From positions 68,328,662-68,392,661 of the forward strand of contig NW_027328740.1 of NCBI RefSeq assembly GCF_048564905.1: DNA of 64,000 nt. The letters run 5' to 3'. The DNA is from Vicugna pacos (taxonomy: Eukaryota > Chordata > Mammalia > Artiodactyla > Camelidae). This document shows positions 26,509 through 39,691 of the stretch, one piece after another. The notes under the pieces are model-generated. The model worked only from the letters and a program-made list of their open reading frames with translations. It was not told where the DNA came from and did no database searches. The stretch's first letter is position 1, and each line of letters begins with the position of its first letter. Both the position numbers and the translations under genes were made by a program.

Positions 26509-26555
26509 ACACACACACATGCGCGCGCGCGCGCACACACACACACAAACACACA
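26509..26555 (+). repeat. (AC)n(GC)n(AC)n compound microsatellite
   Basis: A run of AC passes into about seven GC units and returns to AC. Alternating purine-pyrimidine sequence of this kind, with a GC centre, is the type most prone to Z-DNA in vitro. No functional role is claimed. Confidence 0.95.
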
Positions 26556-27269
26556 ATCAGGCTACCTCCCACTTGCAGAGGGAGAAGGACCACTTTTTCT
26601 GAGTTTTCATTCACTGAGCGTGAGGACAAAGTCTGTTACGTAGACTTTCACCAGGCTTTGTGCATGGTGCTTTTAATTGGATTTCTGCTTTTTGGACATA
26701 GATATAGTCTCCTAATAGAAGAGAGAAAGTGGAGACATAGACATCCTGCTGAGATATTGGTGTCATCATATTTGAGTTGGAAAAGGCTTAAGGCAGCATA
26801 GAGTCGTAACATTTTATGGGTGAGAATCCATGATGGTGTAACTTGGACAAGAACCTGGGTCTTCTGCCATCTTGTCCACAAGGGTGAGGAGACAACTGGG
26901 AAGGGGATGGCAGGGATCGTTGTTTCTTGAGTTCCATGGTCTTGCTACTTTTCATTGCTCAGCTGCCTTTAGTTTATGTTCATGAGACCTCTCATGGGAA
27001 GGTCACTCTATCCTGATAGATTGAGTTTCTTATCAGCAAAAACTCTGGACCCACTCATATTTCCCAGAGTTTTCTGCTGACCTGCTGACACTTTATATAA
27101 ATGAGACCTAAGTAACTACTGAATATAAAATCCTTTTTGTTATCATTTGCCCTCGAGTTCCATAGGAATGGTGTGCTGTCTCAGGTTGTCTAAATCTAGA
27201 TCTGAACAAAGATAGGGTGATAGGCTGTGCTGCTGGACCCTCCACAGTCGAATGGGATTTCCACCTTAG

Positions 27270-27440
27270 TTTTTAGAATCAGGCAGATGGGTTCATATCT
27301 TGCCTTTACTAGTTATTATCTTTGTGACTTGGGGGAGAAGCTGTACTTCTTTGTGTCCAATTTTCTTTATCTGTAAATAAGTTCAGTATTTATTTTAAGG
27401 TTTCTGTTCTAGAATTGAATGAGCTAATTCCCTCATTTAT
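27270..27440 (+). mobile_element. MIR SINE
   Basis: AGAATCAGGCAGATGGGTTC, a TAGTTATTATCTTTGTGACT segment and TTTCTTTATCTGTAAATAAG give MIR order in + orientation. Confidence 0.65.
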
Positions 27441-27959
27441 AACTAAAATAATGATCGTGTGGTTCTATGCTTATGCCTTGGTAGTTGATTACTAAGGGTC
27501 TTGGCAGTGAGAATGGGGGTGGGGGGCCCATGAATAACAGAGCTTATATTCCAGAATATGCTTGTAAAAGACTGGATGTGCAGTGGATATTTAGTAAATA
27601 TCCACTCCTTTCCTAATCTGCATTGATTGTGTATATATCTTTATACTAATATATGGACAATTTTTATTGCAATTTAAATATCTTTGTAGTATTTACAATA
27701 TGTAGCTATAAAAAATACGTGAAATAAATGATTTGACTTTTCTTTTCAATAAGCAAAACAAAATAAAATAGAAAAGAAAAAAGTTTTGAAGGAGTAGAAA
27801 TAATTTTATTTCCGTGGAATCAATTCCGTATAATAGGTATTTTGGTTGTGTTGTTAAACAGCATATAAAATTGATAGGCTGTGACATACTGGAAATGAGG
27901 AAACAGTGGAGACATACTACCTCTAATGCAGTCATTTTGTTACCAAGTCCAAACTCGTT

Positions 27960-28640
27960 CTGCTTGCTGCATGACAGGCCAATAAATCGGGAGATGAGAT
28001 GTTGGAGTAAGGAATAGTGACTTTATTTGAAAAGCTGGCAGACCCAGAAAATGGCATACTGATATCCAGGAGAACTCTCTACCCCAAGTCAGAATTCAGT
28101 CTCCTTTTATACTAAAAAGCGCTGGGGATGTGGTTGGTTGTTGCAAACTTCTTGCTGTACAAATTGTTTCTCCTTGAAATCCTTTGTACTTGCAGCTGTC
28201 CATGTCGGTCAAATTATGGTGCCCCCGTAAACCGTCCAAAATAAAACAAAGGTTATTCTCTATTTTGCAACTTGCCATCTCTACGTAAGTGTAGAAGAGC
28301 TAACATCCTTAAAGATCAGAGCCCGGACAATAGGCTATCCTGGATATTTCAAGCTAAAGGCAACTTTCTTTTACAAAAGGTGCAGAGATATCAAGTCTGA
28401 GCCTAGAAAACAGGGTACAGGTTTAAAAATAATTGAACACATCTAACATGGAGTCAAATTTGTTCTTTTGTATTGCAATCTCTTTTTCTACCTCATAAAT
28501 AATTTTAGTAAGAAACATGAGCAAATTTTTTTTATTTTTGCTTCTTAATAACGGATGAGTGTGTCAAATACACCTTTGTGACAGGGATGCTCTGCATTCC
28601 TTGGTGTCACAGCAAACTCTTGTTGGGGGTGGCCGACCCT
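27960..28640 (-). mobile_element. LTR-like element, probably solo LTR, ERV1-like
   Basis: On the minus strand this region has retroviral LTR architecture: a TATA-like box (opposite 28102-28111), about 130 bp further an AATAAAG poly(A) signal (opposite 28020-28026), and T-rich and CA-rich DNA after it. No second copy and no retroviral coding remains were seen nearby. The ends are approximate because I could not find a convincing target duplication. It is an old fossil and the family is not assigned. Confidence 0.5.
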
Positions 28641-29638
28641 GCAACATGTCTGATTTCCTGTGACTGTTGGTGAGAGTGCCCCTAAACAGGGGCTCTCTTC
28701 AGGAACCAGCATATGTGCATTGACCTCTTCAGACCTCTTTTTCAGCTGCAGAAAAATTTTTCAGATACTGTGATGGAAAAATCACTCCAGCTGGGGATAA
28801 TCAGGGAATACAGGAAGAGGAAAAGGGCTTGGAGTAGAGTAGAAGAGAAGGACAGAACGTCAGGGAGCCTGAGGGCTTGGCAGCGGGGCCTCGGGTAAGA
28901 GAGGAGCAGAGGTGGGGAGGGGCCTGGCTACGGAACCAGCTCCTGCAACTTTGCCCGCACCCAAGCCACACAGCTTTTAATTGGGCCCAAGACTCTCTCC
29001 TGTCTGGATGTCACCCTGGGCAGAAACTTGAGAATCGAAGGTAAGGGCAGCACTCACCTAGGGGGTCACTGAGGACTTTGGTCAAGTCCACAGTGCCTTT
29101 TCTAGTCATGTGCCTTCACCTGTTCTTTATCTCAGGATCTGAGAAGCAGGAGCAAGGAACTCAGGGAGAGATCCAGGAAGATATCTGACTGTGTTAAGAG
29201 ACGACAGTCACAGCGACACGGGGAGCAAAGACACTTGCAGCAAAGTAAAATGATTTCACAACTATTGCATCAGAGCTGCAGGTGTGAGAGAGCGTAAGCC
29301 TGTCTCAGAGTGCAGGGGGCAAGAGGAAAGGAATGGTAACATTAAAACTGACAATTGAAATTTTGTTAAATAGCCTGCTACCCTTAATTTTATCACTTGA
29401 ATGTATGCAGGTGTATTTCTATGAGCATTTATAGGTTCACACAACCCCACCAGCCACTCTTGCTCCCATCTGGGATGGGCTTTCTCAAGCACAGTGCCCC
29501 TCCTGCTTGGGTGGGTCATGCTGCGGGTCCTTGCCTGGGGCCGGACGGATACAGGACACTGAGTCTCCGAGGCATGGCCTGGGAGGCATGACAGGAAAAT
29601 CTCTGCTCTTGGCTGAGGGCCTCCTTTTCCCCCTGCAG

Positions 29639-29765
29639 TGTGAGAATGCTGGTGACTCAGTTAGAAGCATGCATCCAAGCCGTCCTTCGGTGTCATCACC
29701 ATCTAGAAACGGTGCCTGAATCTTCTGAATTTCTTCAGCATGTGGTTTACAATCACCTTCAATAA
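29639..29765 (+). pseudogene. TRAPPC9: TRAPPC9-like exon 5 relic
   Basis: After a good acceptor (TTTTCCCCCTGCAG) the sequence carries a NAG, LEACIQAV, then SSEFLQ and VVY segment. It matches the human NAGVIELEACIKAV and ASEFLQNAVY region. The exon ends just before GTGAGTG. Two or more bases are lost between NAG and LEAC, shifting the frame. An internal stretch equivalent to LAIQKRSME is scrambled, and the last codon is TAA where human has Gln. Splice phase at the start fits the end of the exon 4 relic 6.7 kb upstream. No later TRAPPC9 exons were found in the window. Confidence 0.82.
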
Positions 29766-32700
29766 GTGAGTGTGTGTCCTCTTACAAGTGGGAGGAATTG
29801 CTGCCGTTTTCCTGGAACTTACTCACCACTAGTCCATCAGATTTTTCTGTGCTAGGATTCAGTATGGCCTGCTGAAAACTCTGCAGTCAGATCTTAACAC
29901 CCTGATGAAGAGGATTATTTATTTTATTTCTTTATATGATAGTATTTTACTTTCAAAATTGAGAGTTTTCGATTCTTGGAGGAAATTTTTCGGGGGTTGG
30001 AGAAACAACTTTACTCTTACCTTCTTTGTGACCTGTTGCTATATGCCTCTCACCTGTCTTCTGTCACTTGTGAAGCGGTTCCATTTGTGACCCTGTCCGG
30101 GTTGTTCATGTTATAAAACATAAAGTCTGTAAAAGTACAGTCCCTTTTACTCTGAAGACATTCCACAAATACTACTTAAATCTGGGTGTTGTTGTAAGAA
30201 GACAGAATCATTAGAACATGTCCTTGCAGGTTGCTAGTGCAAAATCCCCAAATCAATAGTCTCGCTCAACAACTAAAATCTTTCTAATCTACCTTGGATT
30301 TGTATGGATAAGTGTAGCAGTTTCCTAAGAACTCAAGACCAGGTTTAGAACACAGGCTGGTGTAGCTCAGCAGGTCATCCCAAGATGATGCTCTGCCAGA
30401 GGGTGGGGCCGAGGGGAGACGGCGGGTCCTGCCCTCCCTGAGCTGACAGTTTGATTGCAAAGACCTTCACCAGGTGAAGAAATTGGAGTTTCTTCTAAGA
30501 ACAGTGGGTTTGAAAAGTGTCCAAAAAGGTTGGGAGTGACACAATCCCATTTGTCTCAAGTAGGGGAGAGCGGCTGAGGGGCCACTTTGGAGACTCGTGA
30601 GTCCAGGTGGGCAGTGTTGGTGGCTTCCTCTTGAGCGGTGGGACGGTCAGTGGGTAAAAGCGAACAGACTGAAGGCATGTTTTGATGGTAAAAAGGAAAG
30701 GATGAATGCTGTCTGTGAAGGAAGGATGGAGTAAGGCCCAGGTTTCTGGGTGGATTAATGAGGTAAATGATGGTCCTGCTGTGCTCTGAGGAGAGAAAGC
30801 TGCAGCGGGAGCTCTGGGGGAAATCTGATGATTTCAGCTGTGGGTAAAGTGAAAGGCTGTTAGATGTGTGGTCTTGGAGCTCAGGTGAGAGCCCGTAGTG
30901 AGTCGGGGGGGGAGAGAGACTTTCAAATCTTTTTGTCTTGTGAACATACAAATAAGTATGAGTAATGACACACTTAACCCATCTATATTCTGGATTTAAA
31001 ACCCAGTAACAATTTGCTATATTGACTGCAGGAGTTCTTAATTTTTTAATAGAAACAAAATAGTGGAGTTAGTGAACATCTTAGAGTTGATGTGTGTCAT
31101 TGTATGTATTTTCATACTTCATCTGTTTATAAACATAATCTACAAAACGTTAACTTTCTTAGCATAAGAATTAAACAGAGACGTGACACACACTGTTTGG
31201 AGTTGAAGCTGATTTCTTCGGCAAATTATGTAGCCTCTCTGTCTTAGTTGCATCTTCTGTGACTGCCCCCGGCCCCCTCATCACAGCTGATTTCCTAGAC
31301 TAGATGTTGGGAGGGAGGCTGCTGAAGGGAGTAAGAGGTGGCAACTGCTAGGGATACTGAAGAGAGAGAAAAAAACAGATTAAAGGCGAGAAACTGAGTA
31401 CAAATACCCTCAAAAGAGAAAGAATCCTGCAGTGTTTTGAGCCACTTAGCGTAAGGGAAACAAAATCACGTGGATCCAAAGCTCTTGAGCATGAGAGTAT
31501 TGTGGGTGGGAGGGTGTCATCAGAAAATTGTTGAGAAAAAGGCCTTTTGGTTTCCCATAACATTTCCAGTAAGGATGGTGCGCAGAAGCGAAAACCACCC
31601 GCTTCACAGTAGATGGTGCTGTTTTGTGCGAAAATGACCAAAGATTGGAGACCAGTCATCAGCGGTGCTGGCAAATGAAGAGGCTTCTGGATTGGGTGGG
31701 GCACCTACTGTGACTTCCAGGTGACCTGCTGGCTGGGGGCTGTGAGGCGGGCAGTAGGCTTTCAGGGTGACCCGGGCATAATCCCTGGCTCTGAGTCTGC
31801 TGGTCTGACTAGCAGACCTGGGCACCCCCAGTCCTAATGGGGCAGGTCGGGATGTGGCCTGGGACACCTGCCGTGCTGATGGCGAGAAGAGGGCTCCCCT
31901 GAAGGGGTGTCCCTGCAGAGAGTAGAAACGTCCTCCTGCAGGGGGGAAGAGCCTCTGAGCAGGAGGCCGGATGCACAGGCAAGACCAGCCTGAGCACGGA
32001 GGTTTCGGGGAGACGGAAGTCATACAGTGGCCCGAGCAGCCTTGTTTCTAAGAGACTGGAGGGAAAAGATGCTGAAAAGGCAGGCTAGGGACAGACCCTG
32101 TGGTGAGTCATGAGTGACAATAAAGGACTGTTCAGGCAGGCACGAGAGAACTCTGTGGGCGTCCCAGCTGGGGCGTCACGCTGGAGGGAGGAGCAGAGTT
32201 ATAGACTTTGTCACTTATTATCTGTGTGACTTTGAGCAATATCACCCTACCTCTTTCTATATATATCTTCATCTCTAAAGATGACACAGTGACAAGCTCG
32301 TGTCATCAGAAGGCTTAGTTTAGCTCTGATCCTCTGTGTCCTGTCCTGTCAGTGCTGCCCTGCAAGGTTCTGCAGCGGCTGCTCTTACCCTGAGATGGGA
32401 GGGCATAGAAGGAAACTGTAGCACCCGAGGGCAAAAGGAGTTGCTTTAAAAACAGACATGCAGCCGCCTGCAGCAGCAGACCTACAGGCAGTTTGGCTGA
32501 TGGTCGTGGAGATGTCTTTGGAGGCCTTAGCATCGTCTTAAGACTTGTTTTCCCTTGGGGACCGGAATTGTCTTTGCAGATTAATGTTGAAGATTTGGGC
32601 TTCTGGCAAAGCTGTTTTCAGAGATGGGTATATACGTAACACAACGTATAAAATAAAATGTTTTTATTTAATATGTGAGGCTTTGCAGCTGTTGGGAACA

Positions 32701-32995
32701 GCTCTGTTGGCCTGGTCTCCTCGGTGGACACTAGGGGTCAGCAGAGCGTGCGGGAGGGCAGGCAGCCAGCCCTGCTTCTGCGGGGGGGTTCTCCCCAGCA
32801 GGGCACTCTGCAGAGTTGACTCTTGTCTGAGTTTTGTTCCCAGATGGGCAAACAGCAAAATAATGAGTTCTGGTGGGATTGTATAATGACAGGAAGAAAG
32901 AGGGAGTCGTAGATTTTCCTGACTAATACACGCTTTTGATTCCTGATCCAGTGTGTCCCTTTACAGAATTGACGATTTGTGTCTATTCTGGGACT
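29766..32995 (+). other. Gene-free stretch after the last TRAPPC9 relic
   Basis: I see no exon of TRAPPC9 and no other gene. A MIR lies near 32.2 kb. The segments 30380-30950 and 31560-32030 are GC-richer and give open frames of up to 139 codons on the minus strand, but these have no recognisable domain. They look like degraded interspersed repeat or plain intron. Confidence 0.5.
32195..32290 (+). mobile_element. MIR SINE
   Basis: GACTTTGTCACTTATTATCT, then a GTGTGACTTTGAGCAATATC segment and a TTCATCTCTAAAGATG segment, match MIR in + orientation. Confidence 0.6.
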
Positions 32996-33482
32996 TGATT
33001 GAAATAAACATGCAGCCTAAAATTTAAGAGTTAGGTTTTATTTGTCGGGAGGACTCGAGCCAGGATGACCGCCTCTCAGATCACTCTGAGGGACTGCTCC
33101 CAAGAGTAGGGGAGAAGCTAGGATTACATAGGAGCTTTACAACAAAGACCAGGTAGTTGGAACAATAAAAGATTGCTTGTTATCTAAAGAAAGCCAGGTA
33201 TCTCAAGTTCAAGTGTTTAGTGCTTATCCATGCATGGGATAAAGCAATCATTTGGGTCTTTGAATCCACACATTTGACAAGCACCTAGCTGTCTAGGGCC
33301 AGTATCCTGTTCTTTCTTATTTGAGTCCACTCAGAGGGCACCACTGTGAGTGGCTGAGAGGCTCGGCTGCAATCCTGTCCTCGCTGGGGGTGGCAGCACC
33401 CTCTGATGACTTGGTTTCAGCATTCTTTGTTTACAGACATGGTTGCAGTATTTTCATTCACACTGTAGTATTTTCATTCACT
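32996..33482 (-). repeat. 3' LTR of the ERV1-like provirus
   Basis: It is the direct-repeat partner of 39692-40166. On the minus strand it has an AATAAA signal close to its 3' end (opposite 33037-33043). The boundary with the interior lies beside a G-rich stretch (minus strand GGGGGAGCAC) that fits a polypurine tract. Confidence 0.85.
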
Positions 33483-36400
33483 GTGCTCCCCCATGGTCCT
33501 AAATTCGACCAATATTTTGAGAGACATTTCATGACCAATTTTGTCCCACGGTGCTAGGATGGCTCATTCCTAGTTCAGGTGAAGAATCTTCGGAGCTGCC
33601 ATTCAAGGTGTTTGGTTTTTTTTTCAGGCCCTGTTGCTACTGAAAGTTCTCTGGATCGCCTGTCTTACTAGTCTATTTTGATCCAGGAAATGTTTGCCCT
33701 TCGTTGCTCATTCCCATACCTAGAATCACACTATTAAATTTATTTTATGCAGGGTTCTAAGTTTAATCTATTTCTTCAAGATGCTTAGCCATCATCAATC
33801 TTGTGGGCCTAGTTACGCATTGGGAAATGTAAGAGACAACAATTTTATAAAATAGACAGGATATAAGTAATACAGCTAGTAACGTTAATAATGTCACGAG
33901 TAAGAATTTAGTACTCGAGAAGTTATATTTTGGGTTAAAATTTTGCTTGTGTTTCTGATTGAGTCTGAATGATCTTATGAGGAAGTTCATATTTATGATC
34001 AGGCTCAGGGAAGTTATTAATTGGCCAGGTGATGTCTCCCACCATGTAAGATGAACAGTGGCCTAAATAGAACTATAATTTCTTTTTAGAATAACGTTTC
34101 TCAGTGCTATCTAGTTAGAAACCTGGAGTAGGGAAACCCACCAAGGTAACACAGAAGTAATAGACATAGTTAATTTACCATAAACTTAACAATTGGTGTA
34201 GTTCATAATCAAAGGTTGGAGAAATTGTCAAAGTAATTAGTATACATGCCTGGTCCAATGTCTTGGGTTAGCTGTCTACCTCAGATGTCGTCTTCTCATC
34301 ATGACATGGTAGCTTTTTCTCCAGTTGGGCATTGTTTTAAGGTGAGCAGTGCTCTATAAGCCATTGCACTGCAGGGAATGTTTCTTATAGGAAATGAATC
34401 TGAAAGTCCGTTTCCTTCAGCTTTGGTGTGTATGGTCTAGTTAAGCGTACCTGATAAAGGGTCCTTCCATTCAGGTTGGAGACAGTTCTTTAAGTCATGC
34501 CTGTTCCAGGATGTATAATCCCCTGGCTGTAGGTCATGGGGCATTGGAACTTTACCCAAAGTTAGATTACTGAGGTTCAGAAACAAAGCTAGGGTATCCT
34601 TTTAATAATTCAATTAAACTTTTCAGCAATTTCACATAACAGAAAGGAATGATCTGGGAAGTGTCTTACTAAATAAAGACTTCAATTATCAAAACTAGAA
34701 TTTAATATCCACTAATATATAAACTTTTTTCTCTATAAAGTTACCCTCATTTTTCTCAAATATAGCCAAATAAAGATTTATTGTTTACAAGTTAATTCTG
34801 ATTATTTGATCATATAGGCTTTTTTAAATTGGCTGTGTTGGAACATTAAATAAGGATTCTCAGGGTAGAATGTTAATAAGGTTTTCTAAGGCCAGGAAAG
34901 CCACGTCAAGGGCTTGACATGGATTTCTGCCGTACAGATTTAGGTAAATTATTTTCTCGTTAAAATCCTTAAAATTCATTGAGATTCCTATATCTGTTAG
35001 GAGATGATCTTCCTAATTTGTCTGATAGAGCCACTGGGGACCTAAGAGTTTTTAGTCTCTTGAGGGATCAGATAGAAAATATAACTGTTCCAAGGCTGCT
35101 TACATAGGTATAATTTATCAAATTGCTGTGAATCATAACTAGCTTAAGGAGAAGAGATTCTTTATGTCTGGGAAACAGGTTTAAAGCGAGTAGTATTTCA
35201 GACAAAATCAAAAATTATAACCATATTCATCAGTTTACTCAGTCCCATGTAACTAAGTCTTTTAATCAGAGTTTTCTTTAGACCTTTAAAATTTCTTCCC
35301 CAGTTTAGTTCAGTGGTATAGTTTGAAGTTTATTAGAAACCAGTAAATCTTCTTGAAGAGCAAGCATTTTGCAAAATCATCAGAAGAAAACAATTAACTG
35401 TCTATAAATGACAAAAGATTTAAAAGCATGGTAAAACACCATTACACTATAATTGGTAATGTAACCTGGTCACAATAACCAGAATTATGACTGGTAACAT
35501 TTCAGATATACCAGAATTTTAGGGAGTCCATAAAATTTCTGTAATATCTATATTAATATTTTCTCATACAATATAACCTAGGAAGATTTATGATTCATTT
35601 GACAATACCATGTTATTTAACATGCCAAATGAAACTTTGTTGTTTAAAATCTCTCTTTGGGATGTTTCAGGGGCCCTCTGTAGCATCCCAAACTTAACTG
35701 GAGATTAAAAGAACTTTAATTAAAAATTGATATTTGGGGAGGTTTATGAAAGCTTTCAAACACTTGGTCAGATAAACATATAGATCACTGTAAAGTAGTA
35801 CTTATTCATTAAAAAGATAATTCGTCAAAGGTAAAGGCAGAACAGATCAGTTAATTGGTATAAGAAGTTTTACAATTTGTTTCTGAGGGTGGATTATCAT
35901 TTTAAGAAAATTTCGTCCTCTTAACAGCGAGAAAACCAATTCTATTCTTGTACCAGCTTACCTCTGAGATTCATTTACATTGACCAAGTTGATTCTAAAC
36001 TTAGCCAATTTCGACCACGTACAAAACCCTTTCCTCAGGTTTCCTCTTCCACAAGCCTTCCACAGTTTTCTATATTCATATTAGTGTGTCCCTTATTTTC
36101 TCTTCCATTCAGAAGTAACCAGCTTCAGTACAATGTCACTATTTTTCATTAACAAAATATAATTCCATTCCTTGTAACTTCCCTTACAGATTTATCTTAC
36201 TTTCCTAGGATAATGAGATCTTTCCCTTAATAATAGAGACTATTTCAGTGTGGCACCAACCATTTATTAATATTTCTAAACACCTTTAGTTTCTCTGTAA
36301 GAGGAAGTTAAATGTTATGTAATTCATATTTCAATCTTATTTTATCTGAAAATGGCAGAGCTATTTAATAAAATCCTATCGTTTAACTTAATTTAGCACA

Positions 36401-37857
36401 ACTCTAGAATTTAAAGATACCAAAGATTTAGAGATTATCTTATGCATACATTTTAAAAATGTATTTGAAAGAATTTACCCAAAGTTCTCATCTCATTTGC
36501 ATTAAATTTACTTAAAATTTTACCACACCATATTAATATTTTTTTTGACAAATCTACAATGAATGTAACAGGATCTTATTTGACTTTCATTAAACCTAGG
36601 TACAGTAAAGGTATTATACTTAATATTGATGACTTTAAAGATGTCTATATTAATTAGAACATACTTAAACAAAACTTAATATCAAATATTATCTTAATAT
36701 TGAATATTTTCCAGTTCACGTGAACCTTAAGGTAAATTTGGTCAGTTTTTATTTTAAAAATACTTAAATTGTAACATCTTAGTTTTTACATCAATTAAGC
36801 AGAGCTCTTTGACTTTGTTTTTGTTATTTTTTTTTTAGCTATAGAAATATCTCACATATATAATGTGTACGCCGACTTATAAAGAGACAAAAGCTAGAGA
36901 TCTCATACCTTCACTTTAAAACTTACCTATGAGATAGGGATAATAATAGTTGGAGTAAGCTGAATTTGCTTGCTCAGATCACTAAGGCTTACTATGTATG
37001 AAAGAGACATTAAAGATTTCTTGACAATGTATGAAGGACCCGTCAGAGTTCTCAGTTTTAAAATGCAAAAAATTTCTTTGGCCTAAAGTTTTATCTCGTT
37101 GAGCTAATTAGGCTCACCCCTAGGTCACTGCTGTATTTACATTTCTGATATGCAAGACAAAGACACACGCGTCCAGTTCTCCAGAGAACTGCTCTGTCAC
37201 CCAGTCCCAATTGCATCTCCTTAATTTGCTTTTTTGTATCAGTGTGAAGAGCTGTAAACAAAGAATTCCATGTATTAAAACTTTAAAGTTTACTTTATCT
37301 TGTCTTCCAAAGCTTGCATAAGGCATTAAGTAAGTTCTCTTTCCCTTGTTATAAGTTAAACTCAGGGTAAAACTCTTATTATATTTTTTATTAGCCACTG
37401 AATACTAGTTTTAAGTTTTACGTTATATTGGACGGCTCATGTAACTCTATTGGTTTCCTTTACTTTGTACACTCAATATTTTCAGAGGGACAGACATGTG
37501 CCCAGCCTTATAATACCAAAAAGGTGAATCGGTTTTCCATTGAAACATATTTATCCCACAACATAATTAAGTAAAAGGTTTATATAAATCTGATTTAAAT
37601 ATACCAATTTTAGAAACTTTTACCTCAAATTTATTAAAACTTATACCTTTAATTTTAATATTTATTAGGTTTAATGAATAATTTTTATTTCTAGAAGGAG
37701 TGCCAGAAGCCTTTCTTTTGTTTGTTTTTGTGCATTGTATCTAATTTTATAGAAAACTCTCTGGGATCCCCAAGTTTGAGCCAAAGAGCTTACACCCTTC
37801 CCAATTTTTAATATGATTAATTGGTCTGTTGTCCCAATCATTGATGAAGTATCTCAG

Positions 37858-37896
<39 letters not shown>
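37858..37896 (+). repeat. (TA)n microsatellite inside the ERV
   Basis: About 15 TA units in the AT-rich middle of the provirus-like element. Confidence 0.95.
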
Positions 37897-38713
37897 TTTA
37901 GCCCTATACATACATACATATTAAACTGTGGTAAATAAAACAGACTTGTTTGAACTTGAATGTTGGGGGGCAGTAGGTGATCTCTTTGGCCTTTTTTTTA
38001 ACTTTACGTAGTGTAGTATCAAAATCATGCATCTAAATCCAAAATTGTCCATTTTATTTATCTCATTCAAAATAACAATATAAAAATAATTATCCATTTG
38101 GGATAAGCCCCTTACCTTTTTTTTTTATTATTAAGAAAAAATCAAAAGTTTTACAATCTATTTTCCAGTTATTCAACATAATTAACATTAATTGTTCAAA
38201 GTTTTTATTAGCATCCCTAAAACCATTGATGGGAAAGGAAAAACACAAATGTAGCTTTTCAAACCAGTTTTTTTTTTTTAACTAAGTTCTTAGGTTAACC
38301 ATTAGATATATTTTTCTATCTTTAAACTTGATTTTAATAGGTACCAAGAAAACAGCTGTTTATATTGAGAGCTCTTTCAACTTTCACCAATTTAAAAGTT
38401 TTTCCAAATTAAAGGATCCATCATATGGCCATTAATTTATATATATATATATCTCTAAACCAAAAAGATGAAGAGGATTTTCCACATGAGGGTGGGGATA
38501 TTGCCTAAATAAAATTCAAAAGTTTACTCTGCAAAAGCTAAAGGCCTTTGTTGTCCAGGCTGATGCATAAAAGGTTAAGATGGCAAAATGTCTGAAAAAT
38601 GGTACAATCAAAGGATTGTTGAGAATCCCAATTTACTTGCATGGCCACCATATGTGCACAATACTTGTACCTTTTGCATGACAGAGTCCAAGATTTCCTT
38701 TAAAAAAAAGGAA

Positions 38714-38741
38714 ACACATACATACATACATACACACACAT
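38714..38741 (+). repeat. (CATA)n / (CA)n simple repeat
   Basis: Five or so CATA units pass into CA units, within the ERV interior. Confidence 0.9.
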
Positions 38742-39310
38742 AAAATACCCAGAGAAATATAAAACGTTTATATTACAAGGACACAGGAAGAGAAATCCAA
38801 GTTCCCCCTAAAGGGGATTTTGTTTTTATGAGTTCAGAATTCCAAAAAATGTTTTTATCAGGCCTGGTTAGTTACTTTCAGAGTGAGATTATTTTTTCTA
38901 GTTCCCAATTAAAGTTACAAGTTTTCTACGTATATAAACCTGGCTGTGATAATAGTTGGAGGCTGGCAATCTGTTATTTCTTTTTCTTTTCATTCCTTTT
39001 CTTTTTTTTTTTTGAAAGTTCTATGCCCCATTCTAAGGCCAGGTTGTCATAATAAAATTGCTAGTAAGATTTCCCATAGGGACAACTCTGTGGCATGATG
39101 TCTTTGCCTCTACCACTCCTTCAAGTTTCTTTCTCACCCAAGAAAGCTGTTATCAGCCAGGAAGAGGGTCCCATTTTTGGAATTGAAAGGTTGTTCATAA
39201 GACTTTTACTTTTATCCTGAAAAATTCAATGCAGGTAACCAAATTGAAGAAAGCATTAGACCAGCCTCTTACCTAAACACCCAGTCCTGACCCCAGTGTC
39301 TTTCAGCTTG

Positions 39311-39455
39311 GACCCACTCAGGACGTCTCCACTGGGTGAGTATTTTCCAGGTATATTTCCACCAGCTCCACATCGGGCGTCTCTTCAAGGTGGGTATTTC
39401 CTGTTACCTTTCAACAAGGCCCCACCCAGCATGTCTCCACTGGGTGGGTAATTCC
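39311..39455 (-). repeat. Three imperfect repeats in the ERV leader
   Basis: A motif of the form CCCA-CC-G-(A/C)-GTCTCCACTGGGTG-GTA recurs at about 39311, 39366 and 39421, spaced 55 bp. The middle copy is the most diverged. It lies between the 5' LTR and the former gag region. Tandem leader repeats occur in some retroviral families, but I do not recognise this one. Confidence 0.7.
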
Positions 39456-39691
39456 CCCCACTCTCTTTCAACTGGGGGGCCAGGTACCTGGATACACTGC
39501 CAAATAAAACTCAGGACCATCAATCAATATGGGAGATCCGAGAACCAGGACAGACTCACTCAAATTCATCTGGACTCCCCGAGGAGGCAGATGGGCACAA
39601 AGGGCCACTGATGGTACCAAGGCTCCGGTTACTCGGAGAGTCCAGGTGGAGAGAAGTCTGCTCTGGGTCCCTTCATGGTGGTCAAAACTGT

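Larger units (their letters stand above)
22959..29638 (+). other. Former TRAPPC9 intron between exon 4 and exon 5 relics
   Basis: This holds old L1 sequence in several blocks (about 23.1-25.5 kb), a compound dinucleotide repeat at 26.5 kb, MIRs near 26.1 and 27.3 kb and an LTR-like element near 28 kb. The stretch 28650-29600 is GC-richer and holds nothing I recognise. Confidence 0.6.

Noticed and set aside
31348-32023. Minus-strand open frames of 118 and 139 codons
   Set aside because: No recognisable domain, two overlapping frames, no splice or promoter context. Probably chance.
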